The position numbers and the translations under genes were made by a program. A stretch of 64,000 bases of DNA from Pseudosporangium ferrugineum (lineage in GTDB: Bacteria; Actinomycetota; Actinomycetes; Mycobacteriales; Micromonosporaceae): assembly GCF_003002065.1 (NCBI RefSeq), contig NZ_PVZG01000016.1, positions 124,001 through 188,000 of the forward strand, given 5' to 3'. Below are positions 8,158 through 16,164 of this stretch, piece after piece. The notes beneath the pieces are model-generated. The model ran no database searches. It had not been told where the DNA came from and saw nothing but the letters and a program-made list of their open reading frames with translations. The stretch's first letter is position 1. The number at the start of each line of letters is the position of its first letter.

Positions 8158-9351
8158 ATGACCGCCGCCCTCACCGGCCTGGCCGCCGCGCTGCCCGCCT
8201 CCTGGCCCGCCTCGCTCGCCCCGGACCGCCTCGAGGTCATCGACGTGCCGACGCCGTACCTGGTCACCGACCTCGACGCGGTCGCGCGGCGGCTGGACCG
8301 GTTCACCGCGGCGCTTCCGGGCGTACGGGCCTTCTACGCGATGAAGTGCAACCCGGCGCCGGAGATCCTGCACACCCTGCGCGCGGGCGGGGCGAGCTTC
8401 GAGGTCGCCTCGCTGGGCGAGCTGCGCGTGCTCGAACGGCTCGGCGCCGACCCGGCCGAGGTGCTCTACAGCAACCCGGTGAAGCCGCCCGCGCACATCG
8501 CCGCCGCGTACGCCGCCGGCCTGTGGCGGTTCAGCTTCGACTCGCCCAACGAGCTGCACAAGATCGCCGGGCACGCCCCGGGCAGCGCGGTCTACCTGCG
8601 ACTGCACGTCGACGACAGCGCCAGCTCCTTCCCGTTGTCGCGCAAGTTCGGCGCCGAGCCGCACGAGGCGCGGGAGCTGTTCACGCTCGCCCGGCGGCTG
8701 GGGCTGCGGCCGTACGGGCTGACCTTCCACGTCGGCTCGCAGTGCGCCACGACCGCCGCGTGGCGCCGGGCGATCGGGCTCGCCGGGCGGGTCCTGGCGG
8801 GCCTGCTCGACGACGGCGTCCGGCTGGAGATGCTGGACCTGGGCGGCGGCTTCCCGGCCCGCTACACCGCCGGCGTGCCGCCCATCGAGGACATCGGCAC
8901 GACGGTACGGGCGGCGATCGCCGAGCTGCTCCCGTACCGTCCGGGGCTGATCGCCGCCGAACCCGGCCGGCACCTCGTCGCGGAGGCCGCGGTCCTGGCG
9001 GCCGGAGTCATCGGCCGGGAGGTGCGCGCCGGGCAGAACTGGCTGTTCCTCGACGTCGGCGCCTACCAGGGCCTGATGGAGACGATCCAGCTCCCGTCCG
9101 GCTGGGACTTCCCGGTGCGGTCCTCGGTGCCAGGCCACGGCCTCGTCCCGGAGCTGACGTTCACGGTCACCGGGCCCAGCTGCGACAGCTCCGACACGAT
9201 GTTCCACGGGCTGGCGCTGCCCGCGACGATCGACGTGGGCGACGTGCTCTACCTCGGCTCGGCGGGCGCGTACACGCTCAGCTACGCCTCCGCCTTCAAC
9301 GGCTTCCCGCCTCCCGCGCCGCTGTTCGTCGGCAGGTCCGGTGGCACCTGA
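8158..9351 (+). CDS. Type III PLP-dependent decarboxylase (ornithine/diaminopimelate decarboxylase fold)
   Basis: A 397-residue fold-type III (alanine racemase-like) enzyme. The PLP lysine lies in FYAMKCNP (near residue 63), with HVGSQ, the glycine-rich LDLGGGFPA and EPGRHL phosphate/cofactor loops. A GPSCDSSDTM motif supplies the active-site cysteine and aspartate found in ornithine decarboxylases. It decarboxylates a basic amino acid such as ornithine, lysine or a derivative in the cytosol. The ODC-type GPxCDSxD segment favours ornithine-like over diaminopimelate substrates. Its ATG is 25 bp after the GGDEF-EAL gene, and its end overlaps the MFS gene by 11 bp, suggesting that the amine product or a derivative is exported. 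Confidence 0.85.
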   Translation: MTAALTGLAAALPASWPASLAPDRLEVIDVPTPYLVTDLDAVARRLDRFTAALPGVRAFYAMKCNPAPEILHTLRAGGASFEVASLGELRVLERLGADPAEVLYSNPVKPPAHIAAAYAAGLWRFSFDSPNELHKIAGHAPGSAVYLRLHVDDSASSFPLSRKFGAEPHEARELFTLARRLGLRPYGLTFHVGSQCATTAAWRRAIGLAGRVLAGLLDDGVRLEMLDLGGGFPARYTAGVPPIEDIGTTVRAAIAELLPYRPGLIAAEPGRHLVAEAAVLAAGVIGREVRAGQNWLFLDVGAYQGLMETIQLPSGWDFPVRSSVPGHGLVPELTFTVTGPSCDSSDTMFHGLALPATIDVGDVLYLGSAGAYTLSYASAFNGFPPPAPLFVGRSGGT

Positions 9352-10693
9352 TTCTCCGGTACGCCCGAAGCCGCGGGCCGGCGAGCACCGGGCCGGACCG
9401 GTGGGGGTCCGCCGCGCCGGCCGCCTCCGCGAGCTGCTGGTGGCGGGCGTCCTCGACTCGTTCGGCATGGCCCTCGGCTGGACCGTCCTCGTCCTGCTCG
9501 CGGTCTCCCGCGGCGGCCTCGCCGAAGCCGCCCTCTACAACGCGGCCATGCTGCTCGGCGTCGTCCTCTCCGCACCGGTCACCTCCTGGCTCGCGCGCCG
9601 GGTGCCGGGCCGCGGCCTGCTGCGCGGTGCGGCGGGCGTCGAGATCCTGCTGCGCCTGGGCGCGCTCGCCGGGCTGATCACCGGCGTACGGCCGGCGCTG
9701 ATCGCGCTCGCCGTCACGGCCATGCACGTCGCGGCCTGGGTGGGCTTCGCGGCCATGCGCGCCGAGGTCGCGGCCGTCGACGCCCGGCCACGGTCGATGA
9801 CCCGGTACGCCCTGGCGATCGCGGCCGTGGAGGCGGCGGGCACCGGGGTGGGCGCCCTGCTCCCGATCGGCGCGCAGGGCCACCCGACCGGTGCGGCGCT
9901 GGCGCTCGTCTTCGTGGCGTACGCCGGTTCGCTGCTGCCCACCGTCCTCAGCGCCCGGCGGGCCCGGATGACCCCCCGGGGCGCTACCCGCCGGGCCGGG
10001 GCCGCCCGCTCCCCCGGCCCCTCGCGTCCGGGCCGCCGGGTGTCCCCCCGCCTGCTCGCCGCCGGTGGGGGCGTCATGCTGCTGGCTTCCGGGCCGACGC
10101 TGCTGGCCGTACCGCTGACCACCGAGTTGCACGGGCGGCACTGGGTCGCGGGCGCCGCGATCGCCTTCAGCGTGGGCTGCCTGCTCGCCACCGCGGCGGT
10201 CGAGACCGTGGGGCGCCTGCGGCTGCCGGCGGTGCTGCGCTGGTCGCTGTGGGGGCTGGGCATGCTGGTCGGCTGGATCGGCGCCCCGGTGCACGTGATC
10301 AGCCTGCTGCTGGCCCAGTTCCTGGCGGGCCTGAGCCAGACCGCGCTCGAGGGTGACATGGACGCGCTGGTCGCCGGCGAGGCGCCGCCCGGGGGCGTGA
10401 CGACGGCCCTGGCGTACAGCGCGTCGGTCCGGGCGCTGGGCGGCTCGGCGGCGGTGAAGCTCCTGCCCGTCCTGGTCACCGCCCCGGCCCTCGGTACGGC
10501 GGTCAGCGCCGCCGTCCTCGTCCTGGGCCTCGGGGCGCTCCTGCTCTGGGCGACCACCACCGCGCTCACGAAACGGGGCGGGCACGTCGTGCGCCCGCCC
10601 CGCCCGTTCCCCCTCGCTACTGCCAGCCCGGATCCCAGCAGCAGTTGGGCGCCGTCTGCCACTTGTAGTGGATCAGGCCGTCCACCCCGGTGA
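9341..10693 (+). CDS. MFS-type membrane transporter
   Basis: A polytopic 450-residue protein with roughly ten to twelve hydrophobic helices from residue 30 to 400, and a basic loop (RRARMTPRG...) between the two halves as in major facilitator proteins. Start GTG 9341 overlaps the decarboxylase gene by 11 bp, so the two are coupled. Export of the decarboxylation product is a reasonable guess, but no substrate motif is visible. The tail is odd: the last about 30 codons are low-complexity, run through the terminator hairpin of the opposing gene and overlap that gene by 77 bp. A 3' frameshift or loss of the original stop is possible. Confidence 0.75.
   Translation: MAPDSPVRPKPRAGEHRAGPVGVRRAGRLRELLVAGVLDSFGMALGWTVLVLLAVSRGGLAEAALYNAAMLLGVVLSAPVTSWLARRVPGRGLLRGAAGVEILLRLGALAGLITGVRPALIALAVTAMHVAAWVGFAAMRAEVAAVDARPRSMTRYALAIAAVEAAGTGVGALLPIGAQGHPTGAALALVFVAYAGSLLPTVLSARRARMTPRGATRRAGAARSPGPSRPGRRVSPRLLAAGGGVMLLASGPTLLAVPLTTELHGRHWVAGAAIAFSVGCLLATAAVETVGRLRLPAVLRWSLWGLGMLVGWIGAPVHVISLLLAQFLAGLSQTALEGDMDALVAGEAPPGGVTTALAYSASVRALGGSAAVKLLPVLVTAPALGTAVSAAVLVLGLGALLLWATTTALTKRGGHVVRPPRPFPLATASPDPSSSWAPSATCSGSGRPPR
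10574..10602 (-). terminator. Hairpin terminator of the secreted propeller-like gene
   Basis: A perfect 10-bp stem (CGGGGCGGGC / GCCCGCCCCG) with a 9-base loop, just past the stop of the minus-strand gene. It lies inside the 3' end of the MFS reading frame. Confidence 0.65.
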
Positions 10694-11120
10694 CCTTCAC
10701 CCGGATCTTGCCGCTGAACAGGTCCGCGTAGACCCCCGTGCCGGGCTGCAGGAGCCCGCCGAGCGAGGCCCAGCCGCTCCAGCTGCCGCCCGGGGTCAGC
10801 TGCCACTTGTGGGCCAGGTCGCCGCCGTCGGCGCGGCCGAAGATCTCCAACCGGCCGTCCTGGTTGTTGATGGCGCCGACGCCCGTCGTGACGTGACCGC
10901 CCAGGCTGTAGTCCCCGCTGTTGAGGGAACCGCCCGGTACGGTCGCCCACCGGTGCCACACCGCACCGTCACCGCCGACCCAGAACTGCTCGGCCCGGCC
11001 GTCCTTGTTGGTCTCCGTGACCCGGGCGCCGTAGTCGCCGGCGTGGGCGGCGTTGGCGGCGCCGAAGACGGTCAGCAGCGTTGCCGCGACGACCGCCAGG
11101 AACAGTTTCGTCTTCCTCAT
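10617..11120 (-). CDS. Small secreted beta-propeller (PLL/tectonin-like) protein
   Basis: A 167-residue protein with a signal peptide (KLFLAVVAATLLTVFGAANAAHA, cut near residue 27). The mature part holds about three repeats of the form GR-x-E-x-F-x(6-8)-G-x(2-3)-HxW, such as AEQFWVGGDGAVWHRW, LEIFGRADGGDLAHKW and GLIHYKW. Such repeats build PLL-like or tectonin beta-propeller lectins. With three repeats it is shorter than a whole propeller, so it may oligomerise or be truncated. A CC pair sits near the C-terminus. It probably binds sugars outside the cell; no catalytic residues are seen. Its 3' end overlaps the convergent transporter gene. Confidence 0.65.
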   Translation of the reverse strand: MRKTKLFLAVVAATLLTVFGAANAAHAGDYGARVTETNKDGRAEQFWVGGDGAVWHRWATVPGGSLNSGDYSLGGHVTTGVGAINNQDGRLEIFGRADGGDLAHKWQLTPGGSWSGWASLGGLLQPGTGVYADLFSGKIRVKVTGVDGLIHYKWQTAPNCCWDPGWQ

Positions 11121-11180
11121 GTGCTTCCTTCCCCCGTTGGTGATGTGTATCGATGGTGCGGGGCAAGGCAGGCCCGAGTC

Positions 11181-11216
11181 GTTGCGGATGCGCGCACGCC
11201 GGTTGCGGATGCGCGC
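11181..11216. repeat. Direct repeat between the propeller and AraC genes
   Basis: GTTGCGGATGCGCGC occurs at 11181-11195 and again at 11202-11216, 21 bp apart (two helical turns). It lies upstream of the secreted-protein gene and next to the AraC gene. AraC-family regulators often bind direct repeats with 21-bp phasing, so it may be an activator site. Confidence 0.4.
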
Positions 11217-11219
11217 CGG

Positions 11220-12203
11220 TCATCCGAGCCGGTGGTGCCGCCAGTCGCGGGGCCCCACGCCGTACGTGGCCCGGAACAGGTTGCTGAAGTGCGCGTAGTT
11301 GGCGAAGCCCCACCGCGCGGCGATCTGCCCGGCCGGGCACGCGGCGTGCAGGGGGTCGGCGAGGTCGGCGCGGCACCGTTCCAGCCGGGCGGCCCGGATC
11401 GACCCGGCGACGGTGGTGCCCTGCTCCTGGAAGAGCTTGTGCAGCAGCCGCGGCGAGATGTGATGGGCGGCGGCGATCGTCGCCGGCGTCAGCTCCGGGT
11501 CGCCCAGCCGCTGCTGGACGTAGGACTGGATCCCGGCCCGCAGCACGCGCCGCCGGGACTCCGACGACGCCGCCCGGACGGCGTCCCGGCCCAGTTCGTG
11601 GCCGAGCACCGCGGTCATCAGGTCGGCCACCACGGTGGACACCCGGACCGTGTCGGCGGCGGTGAAGCCGGCCGCGTCGGTGAGCACCCGCTTGACGACG
11701 TCGACCATCAGGGCGGCCACCCCGCGGTCGCCGAGGATCGGCACGCCGACCAGGCGCCGTACCAGGTTCGGCGGCACGGGCAGCAGGCCGCGCGGAAAGG
11801 TGAGCATCACCAGGTGCGACCGGCCGTCGATCGGCCGCCGCCAGCCGTGGAACGGCCGCGACGTGTCGTAGAAGGCGAGGCGGTCCGGCTCCAGCGCGGG
11901 GCTGCGGCCGCCCTGGGTCATCTCGGTGTGGCCGCGCAGCGACACCAGGAGCCGGAAGGCGTCCGGATCGCTGCGCCGGACCAGCCGGGCGGGCCGGTCG
12001 ACCTCCAGCCGGGCGTCGTCGTCGGAGACTATCGAGGCGACGTCGATCCTCCCGAGCGCCATCGCACTCATCCGTACGCGGATCGCCGCGTCCCGTTCGA
12101 CGCGCACATCGACCGGGACGTCGACCCCGGCGAGCACCTCCCGGAAGCCGGCGAACCGCTCCGCGACGGGCAGGTCATCACTGCAGAACACCACGCGCAT
12201 CAT
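11220..12203 (-). CDS. AraC family transcriptional regulator
   Basis: A 327-residue regulator with a C-terminal double helix-turn-helix of AraC/XylS type (TIAAAHHISPRLLHKLFQEQ and ARWGFANYAHFSNLFRATY, residues about 235-320). The N-terminal half resembles AraC-binding-like domains (LLVSLRGHTEMTQGGR). ATG 12203 is followed by a second ATG at 12200. It sits on the same strand as, and upstream of, the secreted propeller gene at 10617, whose promoter region carries a phased direct repeat. It could activate that gene or itself. The effector is unknown. Confidence 0.85.
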   Translation of the reverse strand: MMRVVFCSDDLPVAERFAGFREVLAGVDVPVDVRVERDAAIRVRMSAMALGRIDVASIVSDDDARLEVDRPARLVRRSDPDAFRLLVSLRGHTEMTQGGRSPALEPDRLAFYDTSRPFHGWRRPIDGRSHLVMLTFPRGLLPVPPNLVRRLVGVPILGDRGVAALMVDVVKRVLTDAAGFTAADTVRVSTVVADLMTAVLGHELGRDAVRAASSESRRRVLRAGIQSYVQQRLGDPELTPATIAAAHHISPRLLHKLFQEQGTTVAGSIRAARLERCRADLADPLHAACPAGQIAARWGFANYAHFSNLFRATYGVGPRDWRHHRLG

Positions 12204-12264
12204 GCATCCCCCGATACAGACCCGCGCCCACTGTCCGGCCCGCCCGCCCGGCGGTCAATCAGAT

Positions 12265-12903
12265 CTAGGACGCCCCGGCGGCGCCGGCCGTCCTGCCGGA
12301 CATCGCCGCGACGGCCTGCAGGGCGATGTCGACGGAGGCGTGCAGCTCCTCGCGGGTGGCACCGGCCGCGGCGTGCACGGCATGCCCCTCGCCGACGGCC
12401 ATCACGAAGCGGGCCAGCGCCCGGGGGTCCACGTGGGGCGGCAGGTCACCCTCCTGCACCGCCCGGGCGAGCCGCCTCTCGAGAGCCTCCTCGCCGGCGG
12501 CCCGGCCGGCGGCCAGGAACTCGGAGACGCGGGCGTTCTCCGGCGAGCAGGCCAGGCCGCCCTGGATGGACAGGCAGCCGGGCGGATGGTCGCCCGCGGT
12601 CAGGGCGTCGACGGCCGAGCGCAGATGCTCCTCGATGACCGCGTACGCCGTGGGCAGCTCGAGCGCGACGGCCGCGTACGCCACCCGGGTCTCGCGGTAG
12701 CGGGCGAAGGCGCGGCGGAACAACTCCTCCTTGCTGCCGAAGGTGGCGTACAGGCTCGGCCGGTTGATGCCCATCGCGCCGGTGAGGGCGCTCAGCGACG
12801 TGCCCTCGTAGCCGTGCCGCCAGAAGACCTCGACGGCGCGGTCCAGGACCGTCTCCTCGTCGAAGGCCCGCGGTCGCCCGACGCTCGCCGTCCCCTCGTC
12901 CAT
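12265..12903 (-). CDS. TetR/AcrR family transcriptional regulator
   Basis: A 212-residue protein with a TetR HTH at residues 25-60 (LSALTGAMGINRPSLYATFGSKEELF) and a C-terminal domain with the CLSIQGG segment typical of a large group of actinobacterial TetR proteins. ATG 12903 is preferred over GTG 12906 because AAGG lies 7 bases before it. An inverted repeat at 12918-12940 covers its promoter, suggesting autorepression. The divergent neighbour is the alpha/beta hydrolase at 13031, a possible target. Confidence 0.82.
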   Translation of the reverse strand: MDEGTASVGRPRAFDEETVLDRAVEVFWRHGYEGTSLSALTGAMGINRPSLYATFGSKEELFRRAFARYRETRVAYAAVALELPTAYAVIEEHLRSAVDALTAGDHPPGCLSIQGGLACSPENARVSEFLAAGRAAGEEALERRLARAVQEGDLPPHVDPRALARFVMAVGEGHAVHAAAGATREELHASVDIALQAVAAMSGRTAGAAGAS

Positions 12904-12917
12904 CACCCCACCTTACC

Positions 12918-12940
12918 GCTCGGTACAAAAAATGCCGAGC
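12918..12940. promoter_or_regulatory. Candidate TetR operator
   Basis: GCTCGG and CCGAGC form an inverted repeat around an A-rich 11-base spacer, 15 bp upstream of the TetR start. The A-rich centre stands out in otherwise GC-rich DNA. Confidence 0.5.
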
Positions 12941-13030
12941 CGCCCGGCCGGCGGGTGACCCGGACCGCTTTCGGGTCACACTCAGGCTCGCCGTGGGATT
13001 TACCCAGCCGAGGCGGGTACAAGTGACTCC

Positions 13031-13645
13031 GTGAACGCACCTGGCCTGACCATCTCCGGACCGGCCGCGGACGCCCGTGCGGTCGTCGTGTTCCTGCACG
13101 GCGGCAGCGAGACCAGCGTGGCCCCGGCCCGGCGGGGCGCGGCGTACCTGCGGATGGCGCCGTTCGCCCGCGCCGTCTCCTGGGCGGTGCGCGGCCGCGA
13201 CGTGGCGGTGTGGCAGCTGCGATACCGGCTGCGCGGCTGGAACGGCGCCGCCGAGGACCCGGTGGTGGATGCGCGGTGGGCCCTCGGCGAGGCGCGGCGC
13301 CGGCATCCGGGGGCGCCGATCGTGCTGGTCGGCCACTCGATGGGCGGCCGGGTCGCGCTGCGGCTGGCCGGGGAGCCGGACGTGGTGGGCGTCTGCGCCC
13401 TGGCGCCGTGGATCACCGACGGCGAGCCCGCACCGGAGCCGGGCGCCTCGGTGCTGATCGCGCACGGGGACGACGACCGGGTGACGAGCCCGGCCGCGTC
13501 GGCGGCGTACGCGGCCCGGATCGGCGCCTCGTTCGTGCCGGTCCCGGGCGAGAAGCACGCGCTGCTGCGCCGGCCGGTGTTCTGGACGCGGCTGGTCACG
13601 GCCTTCGTCACGGAGACGCTCGCCGCCGCGGCCGGAGCCCGCTGA
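13031..13645 (+). CDS. Alpha/beta hydrolase
   Basis: A compact 204-residue alpha/beta hydrolase. It has an HGG segment (FLHGGSE) for the oxyanion region, the nucleophile elbow GHSMGGR (serine near residue 103), an acid in AHGDDDRV and a histidine in GEKHAL near residue 178. It lacks a signal peptide, so it acts in the cytoplasm. The length fits the minimal dienelactone-hydrolase or carboxylesterase type. GTG 13031 lies 7 bases after a TACAAG -10 element with no ribosome binding site, suggesting a leaderless mRNA. The substrate is unknown. Confidence 0.8.
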   Translation: MNAPGLTISGPAADARAVVVFLHGGSETSVAPARRGAAYLRMAPFARAVSWAVRGRDVAVWQLRYRLRGWNGAAEDPVVDARWALGEARRRHPGAPIVLVGHSMGGRVALRLAGEPDVVGVCALAPWITDGEPAPEPGASVLIAHGDDDRVTSPAASAAYAARIGASFVPVPGEKHALLRRPVFWTRLVTAFVTETLAAAAGAR

Positions 13646-13731
13646 AAATCCTTCCATCTTTAAGGCTCTCTTATGAAAGTCCCCGATACGGTCCTGCCAT
13701 AAATCAGGGTGCCGAGCCGATCGAGGGAAAC

Positions 13732-14157
13732 ATGGTGGCAGTCATGGACGCCGACATGGGCGCCGCGCAGCGTCCGCGGCAATCACGGTCGATCGACCTG
13801 CTGACCGGGGAGAAGTTGCAGTACGTGCGCCTCGGACACGCCATCGTGCTGAACTTCTCCGGCGGCCGGCAGGTGCTCATCGAGACCGTCGCGCAGCTCG
13901 ACGGGCCGGGCGGCCGGATCGAGGTCGAGCCGGGCGAGGAGCCGTCCGACGTCCTGGCCACGCTGCTCGGCGACGCGGTCCGCAGTGCGTGCACGCGGGC
14001 CGGCGGGGAGCTGCACCTCCGCTTCGCCGGCGGGTCGGAGTTGTCGGTCCGCGCCGACCCCGAGGTCGAGTCGTGGGCGGTGGCCGGCCCGGACGGGTCC
14101 CTCATCGTCTGCCTGGCCCGCGGCGAGATCGCGGTCTGGGGTGGCCGCCTCGGCTGA
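13732..14157 (+). CDS. DUF6188-like protein of unknown function
   Basis: A 141-residue cytoplasmic protein. The C-terminal segment SWAVAGPDGSLIVCLARGEIAVW and the central RLGHAIVLNFSGGRQVLIE match what I remember of the DUF6188 family, whose function is unknown. ATG 13732 is chosen because GAGGG lies about 4 bases before it; ATG 13744 is an alternative. It is preceded by an unusually A/T-rich stretch (13646-13710) that probably holds the promoter. The stop falls in a 14-bp sequence (GCCGCCTCGGCTGA) that is repeated at about 14201, just before the next gene's end. Confidence 0.65.
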   Translation: MVAVMDADMGAAQRPRQSRSIDLLTGEKLQYVRLGHAIVLNFSGGRQVLIETVAQLDGPGGRIEVEPGEEPSDVLATLLGDAVRSACTRAGGELHLRFAGGSELSVRADPEVESWAVAGPDGSLIVCLARGEIAVWGGRLG

Positions 14158-14217
14158 GGCGTACCCGGCCGCCGAGCCGCTACGTAGCGGGTGGACCGCC
14201 GCCTCGGCTGAGACCGC

Positions 14218-14781
14218 TCAGCCGAACTCGGCCCGCAGCGCGGCGAGCATCTCGCCGACGATGTCGTCCAGCTTGCGATCGTCGTCGCTGTCCAGCCACT
14301 CGGCGACCGACACGTAGACGAGCGTCACGCTCGTCTCGGCCAGCAGCGCCGCCCGGGCCGCGCCGAGGCCCCGGGCCAGGAAGCCGTCCCGGATCGCCTC
14401 CGCCAGCGCCGCCCGTTTGCGCAGGTCACGCTCCTGTAGGCCGGCGTCGGAGCGGACCAGCTCGCGCCGGTGCCGCAGCGCGGCCTTGCGCCCCTCGAAA
14501 CGGTTCTCGGCGAGCGCGCGCAGCCCCTCCCGGATGATCGTCAGCGGCTCGGCCGCGGCCGGCGCCCCGGCCATCAACTGAGCGACGAGGACGGACGCCT
14601 CGGCGTCGTCGGCGAACAGCACCTCGCGCTTGTCGGCGAAGTGCCGGAAGAACGTGCGCGTGGTGAGCCCGGCGCGCGCGGCGATGGCCGGCACGGTGGT
14701 CTCGGCGAACCCCTGCTCGGCGAAGAGGTCCAGGGCCGCCTGCTGCAGGCGCTGCCGCGCGTCCGGTCGCCATCTGCTCAC
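14218..14781 (-). CDS. TetR/AcrR family transcriptional regulator
   Basis: A 187-residue TetR protein with HTH around residues 28-55 (IAARAGLTTRTFFRHFADKREVLF). It starts at GTG 14781 and is divergent from the saccharopine-dehydrogenase-like gene. Two inverted repeats in the 100-bp gap (14795-14807 and 14826-14846), both built from TGATGACA-type half-sites, are its probable operators. The C-terminal domain resembles repressors that control short-chain or NAD(P)-dependent enzymes. The inducer is unknown. Confidence 0.85.
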   Translation of the reverse strand: MSRWRPDARQRLQQAALDLFAEQGFAETTVPAIAARAGLTTRTFFRHFADKREVLFADDAEASVLVAQLMAGAPAAAEPLTIIREGLRALAENRFEGRKAALRHRRELVRSDAGLQERDLRKRAALAEAIRDGFLARGLGAARAALLAETSVTLVYVSVAEWLDSDDDRKLDDIVGEMLAALRAEFG

Positions 14782-14794
14782 CGGACCAGTCTAG

Positions 14795-14807
14795 GTGATG
14801 ACATCAC
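14795..14807. promoter_or_regulatory. Candidate TetR operator (site 1)
   Basis: GTGATG and CATCAC flank one central A and form a 13-bp palindrome, 14 bp upstream of the TetR start. Confidence 0.6.
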
Positions 14808-14825
14808 GTGCCATCACGCGTACGA

Positions 14826-14846
14826 TGATGACACGGAATGTCGTCA
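14826..14846. promoter_or_regulatory. Candidate TetR operator (site 2)
   Basis: TGATGACA and TGTCGTCA (one mismatch) flank CGGAA. It lies on the promoter side of the dehydrogenase-like gene and its half-sites resemble site 1. Confidence 0.6.
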
Positions 14847-14881
14847 CCGGGGCGGCACCGGGATCGGGGCGGAGCTGTGCC

Positions 14882-15967
14882 ATGACCGAGGTGTGGATTC
14901 TGGGCGGGACGGGCCGGAGCGGGCGCGCGATCGCGGCCGGGCTGCGGGCCCGGGGCATCCGCCCGGTGCTGGCCGGGCGGGACGCCGGACGCCTGGCCGC
15001 GGCGGCCGGCGGCGACCGCACGGTGGTGGCGGCCTCGGTCGCCGAGCTGGCCGCCGAGATCCAGCGGCAGCGGCCCGCCGTGGTCGTCAACACCGTCGGC
15101 CCGTTCTCCGGCACCGCCGTGCCGCTGATCCGGGCGTGCCTGCCCGCCACCGATTACCTCGACCTCGCGAACGACCTGCCCGCGGTCTCCGCGGTGCTCG
15201 GGCTCGACGAGACGGTGCGGCGCTGCGGGCGTACGGTCGTCACCGGGGCCGGCTTCGGTGTCACCGCGACCGAGAGCGTGGTCGTCAAGCTGTGCGAGGG
15301 GCGCCCCGCACCCGAGCGGGTACGGGTCGACATGATCCCGTCGCTGGAGGTCGAGGCGGGCGTCGTCGGCGAGGCGCTGGCGGCCACCGTCCTGGGCGGC
15401 CCGGCGGACGGCCGCGTCACCGGGCGGCAGTACCGCGACGGCCGCCTGGTGCGCGCCCGGCTCGGCGGCGACCCGGCCCGGCTCACCCTCCCCGACGGCT
15501 CGACGGTCACCACGGCGAGCATGCCCCTCGGCGAGTTGCTGGCCGCCCAGCGCGCCAGCGGCGCCCCCGACGTGATCGCCGCGTCGAGCGAGGCTCCGTC
15601 CTCCCCGGCGGCCCGCGCGATCCTGCCCCTGGCCACGGCCCTGCTCGCCATCCGTCCACTGCGGGCGTTCGCCACCCGTCGGCTCGCCGCCGTGACGGTC
15701 AAGGCCCGGCCGCGCCCCCGCGAGCACTCGTGGGGCCACGCGGTGATCCGGTGGGCGGACGGCACGACCCGCGAGTGCTGGCTCCGGGTGAGCGAGGCGC
15801 AGGCCTGGACCGGCGCGGTGCCGGCCGAGGTGGTCCGGCGCCTCCTGGCCGGGGAGGGCCGGCCGGGCGCGTACACGCCGGCGGCGCTGTTCGGCACGTC
15901 GCTGGCGGAGTCCTGCGGCGGCGAGTACCGCGTCGCGGACGCCGCGTCCCGGGGCCGGGCGGCCTGA
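14882..15967 (+). CDS. Saccharopine dehydrogenase NADP-binding domain protein
   Basis: A 361-residue protein with an N-terminal Rossmann fold (WILGGTGRSGRAIAAGL, residues 4-20), then AGRDAGRLAAA and VVNTVGPFSG as in saccharopine dehydrogenase-like or trans-acting enoyl-reductase-type proteins. Such proteins use NAD(P)H on varied substrates in the cytosol. ATG 14882 has GGAG about 9 bases upstream; the frame continues upstream but those codons overlap the operators. It is divergent from, and probably repressed by, the TetR gene at 14218. The reaction is unknown. Confidence 0.8.
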   Translation: MTEVWILGGTGRSGRAIAAGLRARGIRPVLAGRDAGRLAAAAGGDRTVVAASVAELAAEIQRQRPAVVVNTVGPFSGTAVPLIRACLPATDYLDLANDLPAVSAVLGLDETVRRCGRTVVTGAGFGVTATESVVVKLCEGRPAPERVRVDMIPSLEVEAGVVGEALAATVLGGPADGRVTGRQYRDGRLVRARLGGDPARLTLPDGSTVTTASMPLGELLAAQRASGAPDVIAASSEAPSSPAARAILPLATALLAIRPLRAFATRRLAAVTVKARPRPREHSWGHAVIRWADGTTRECWLRVSEAQAWTGAVPAEVVRRLLAGEGRPGAYTPAALFGTSLAESCGGEYRVADAASRGRAA

Positions 15968-16005
15968 AGATCCGGGAGCCATCGCGTCTACCTGCGGAGA
16001 CGCGA

Positions 16006-16017
16006 GAAAGCGCTTCC
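16006..16017. promoter_or_regulatory. LacI-type operator 1 upstream of GH16
   Basis: GAAAGCGCTTCC has a perfect AAGCGCTT core. It lies upstream of a TTGACA (-35-like) at 16035-16040. A similar core recurs at 16075-16084 and in the promoter of the LacI gene (19324-19335). Confidence 0.65.
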
Positions 16018-16072
16018 CGAGCCTCTACCAGGCATTGACACCCGTGAAGGGGACGGGTCAGAGTGACGTACC

Positions 16073-16087
16073 AAAGAGCGCTTTCTC
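16073..16087. promoter_or_regulatory. LacI-type operator 2 upstream of GH16
   Basis: AAAGAGCGCTTTCTC is centred on the GCGC at 16078-16081, downstream of the TTGACA at 16035. It shares the AGCGCT core with the site at 16006 and the site in front of the LacI gene. Two sites bracketing a promoter suit looping or roadblock repression. Confidence 0.65.
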
Positions 16088-16164
16088 AGCTCTGGAACCG
16101 GTCGGTAACCGGTACGACACATCCCCGTCCCCCACTTTCTGATCCCCGCAGGAAGGACTTCCGC

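Noticed and set aside
2090-8161. A plus-strand open frame of 2023 codons
   Set aside because: It is antisense to GH92 and out of frame with GGDEF-EAL. It is open only because of the high G/C content. Composition is Arg/Gly/Ala-rich without domains.
5232-8306. A 1024-codon minus-strand frame opposite GGDEF-EAL
   Set aside because: Antisense shadow of a gene with intact catalytic motifs.
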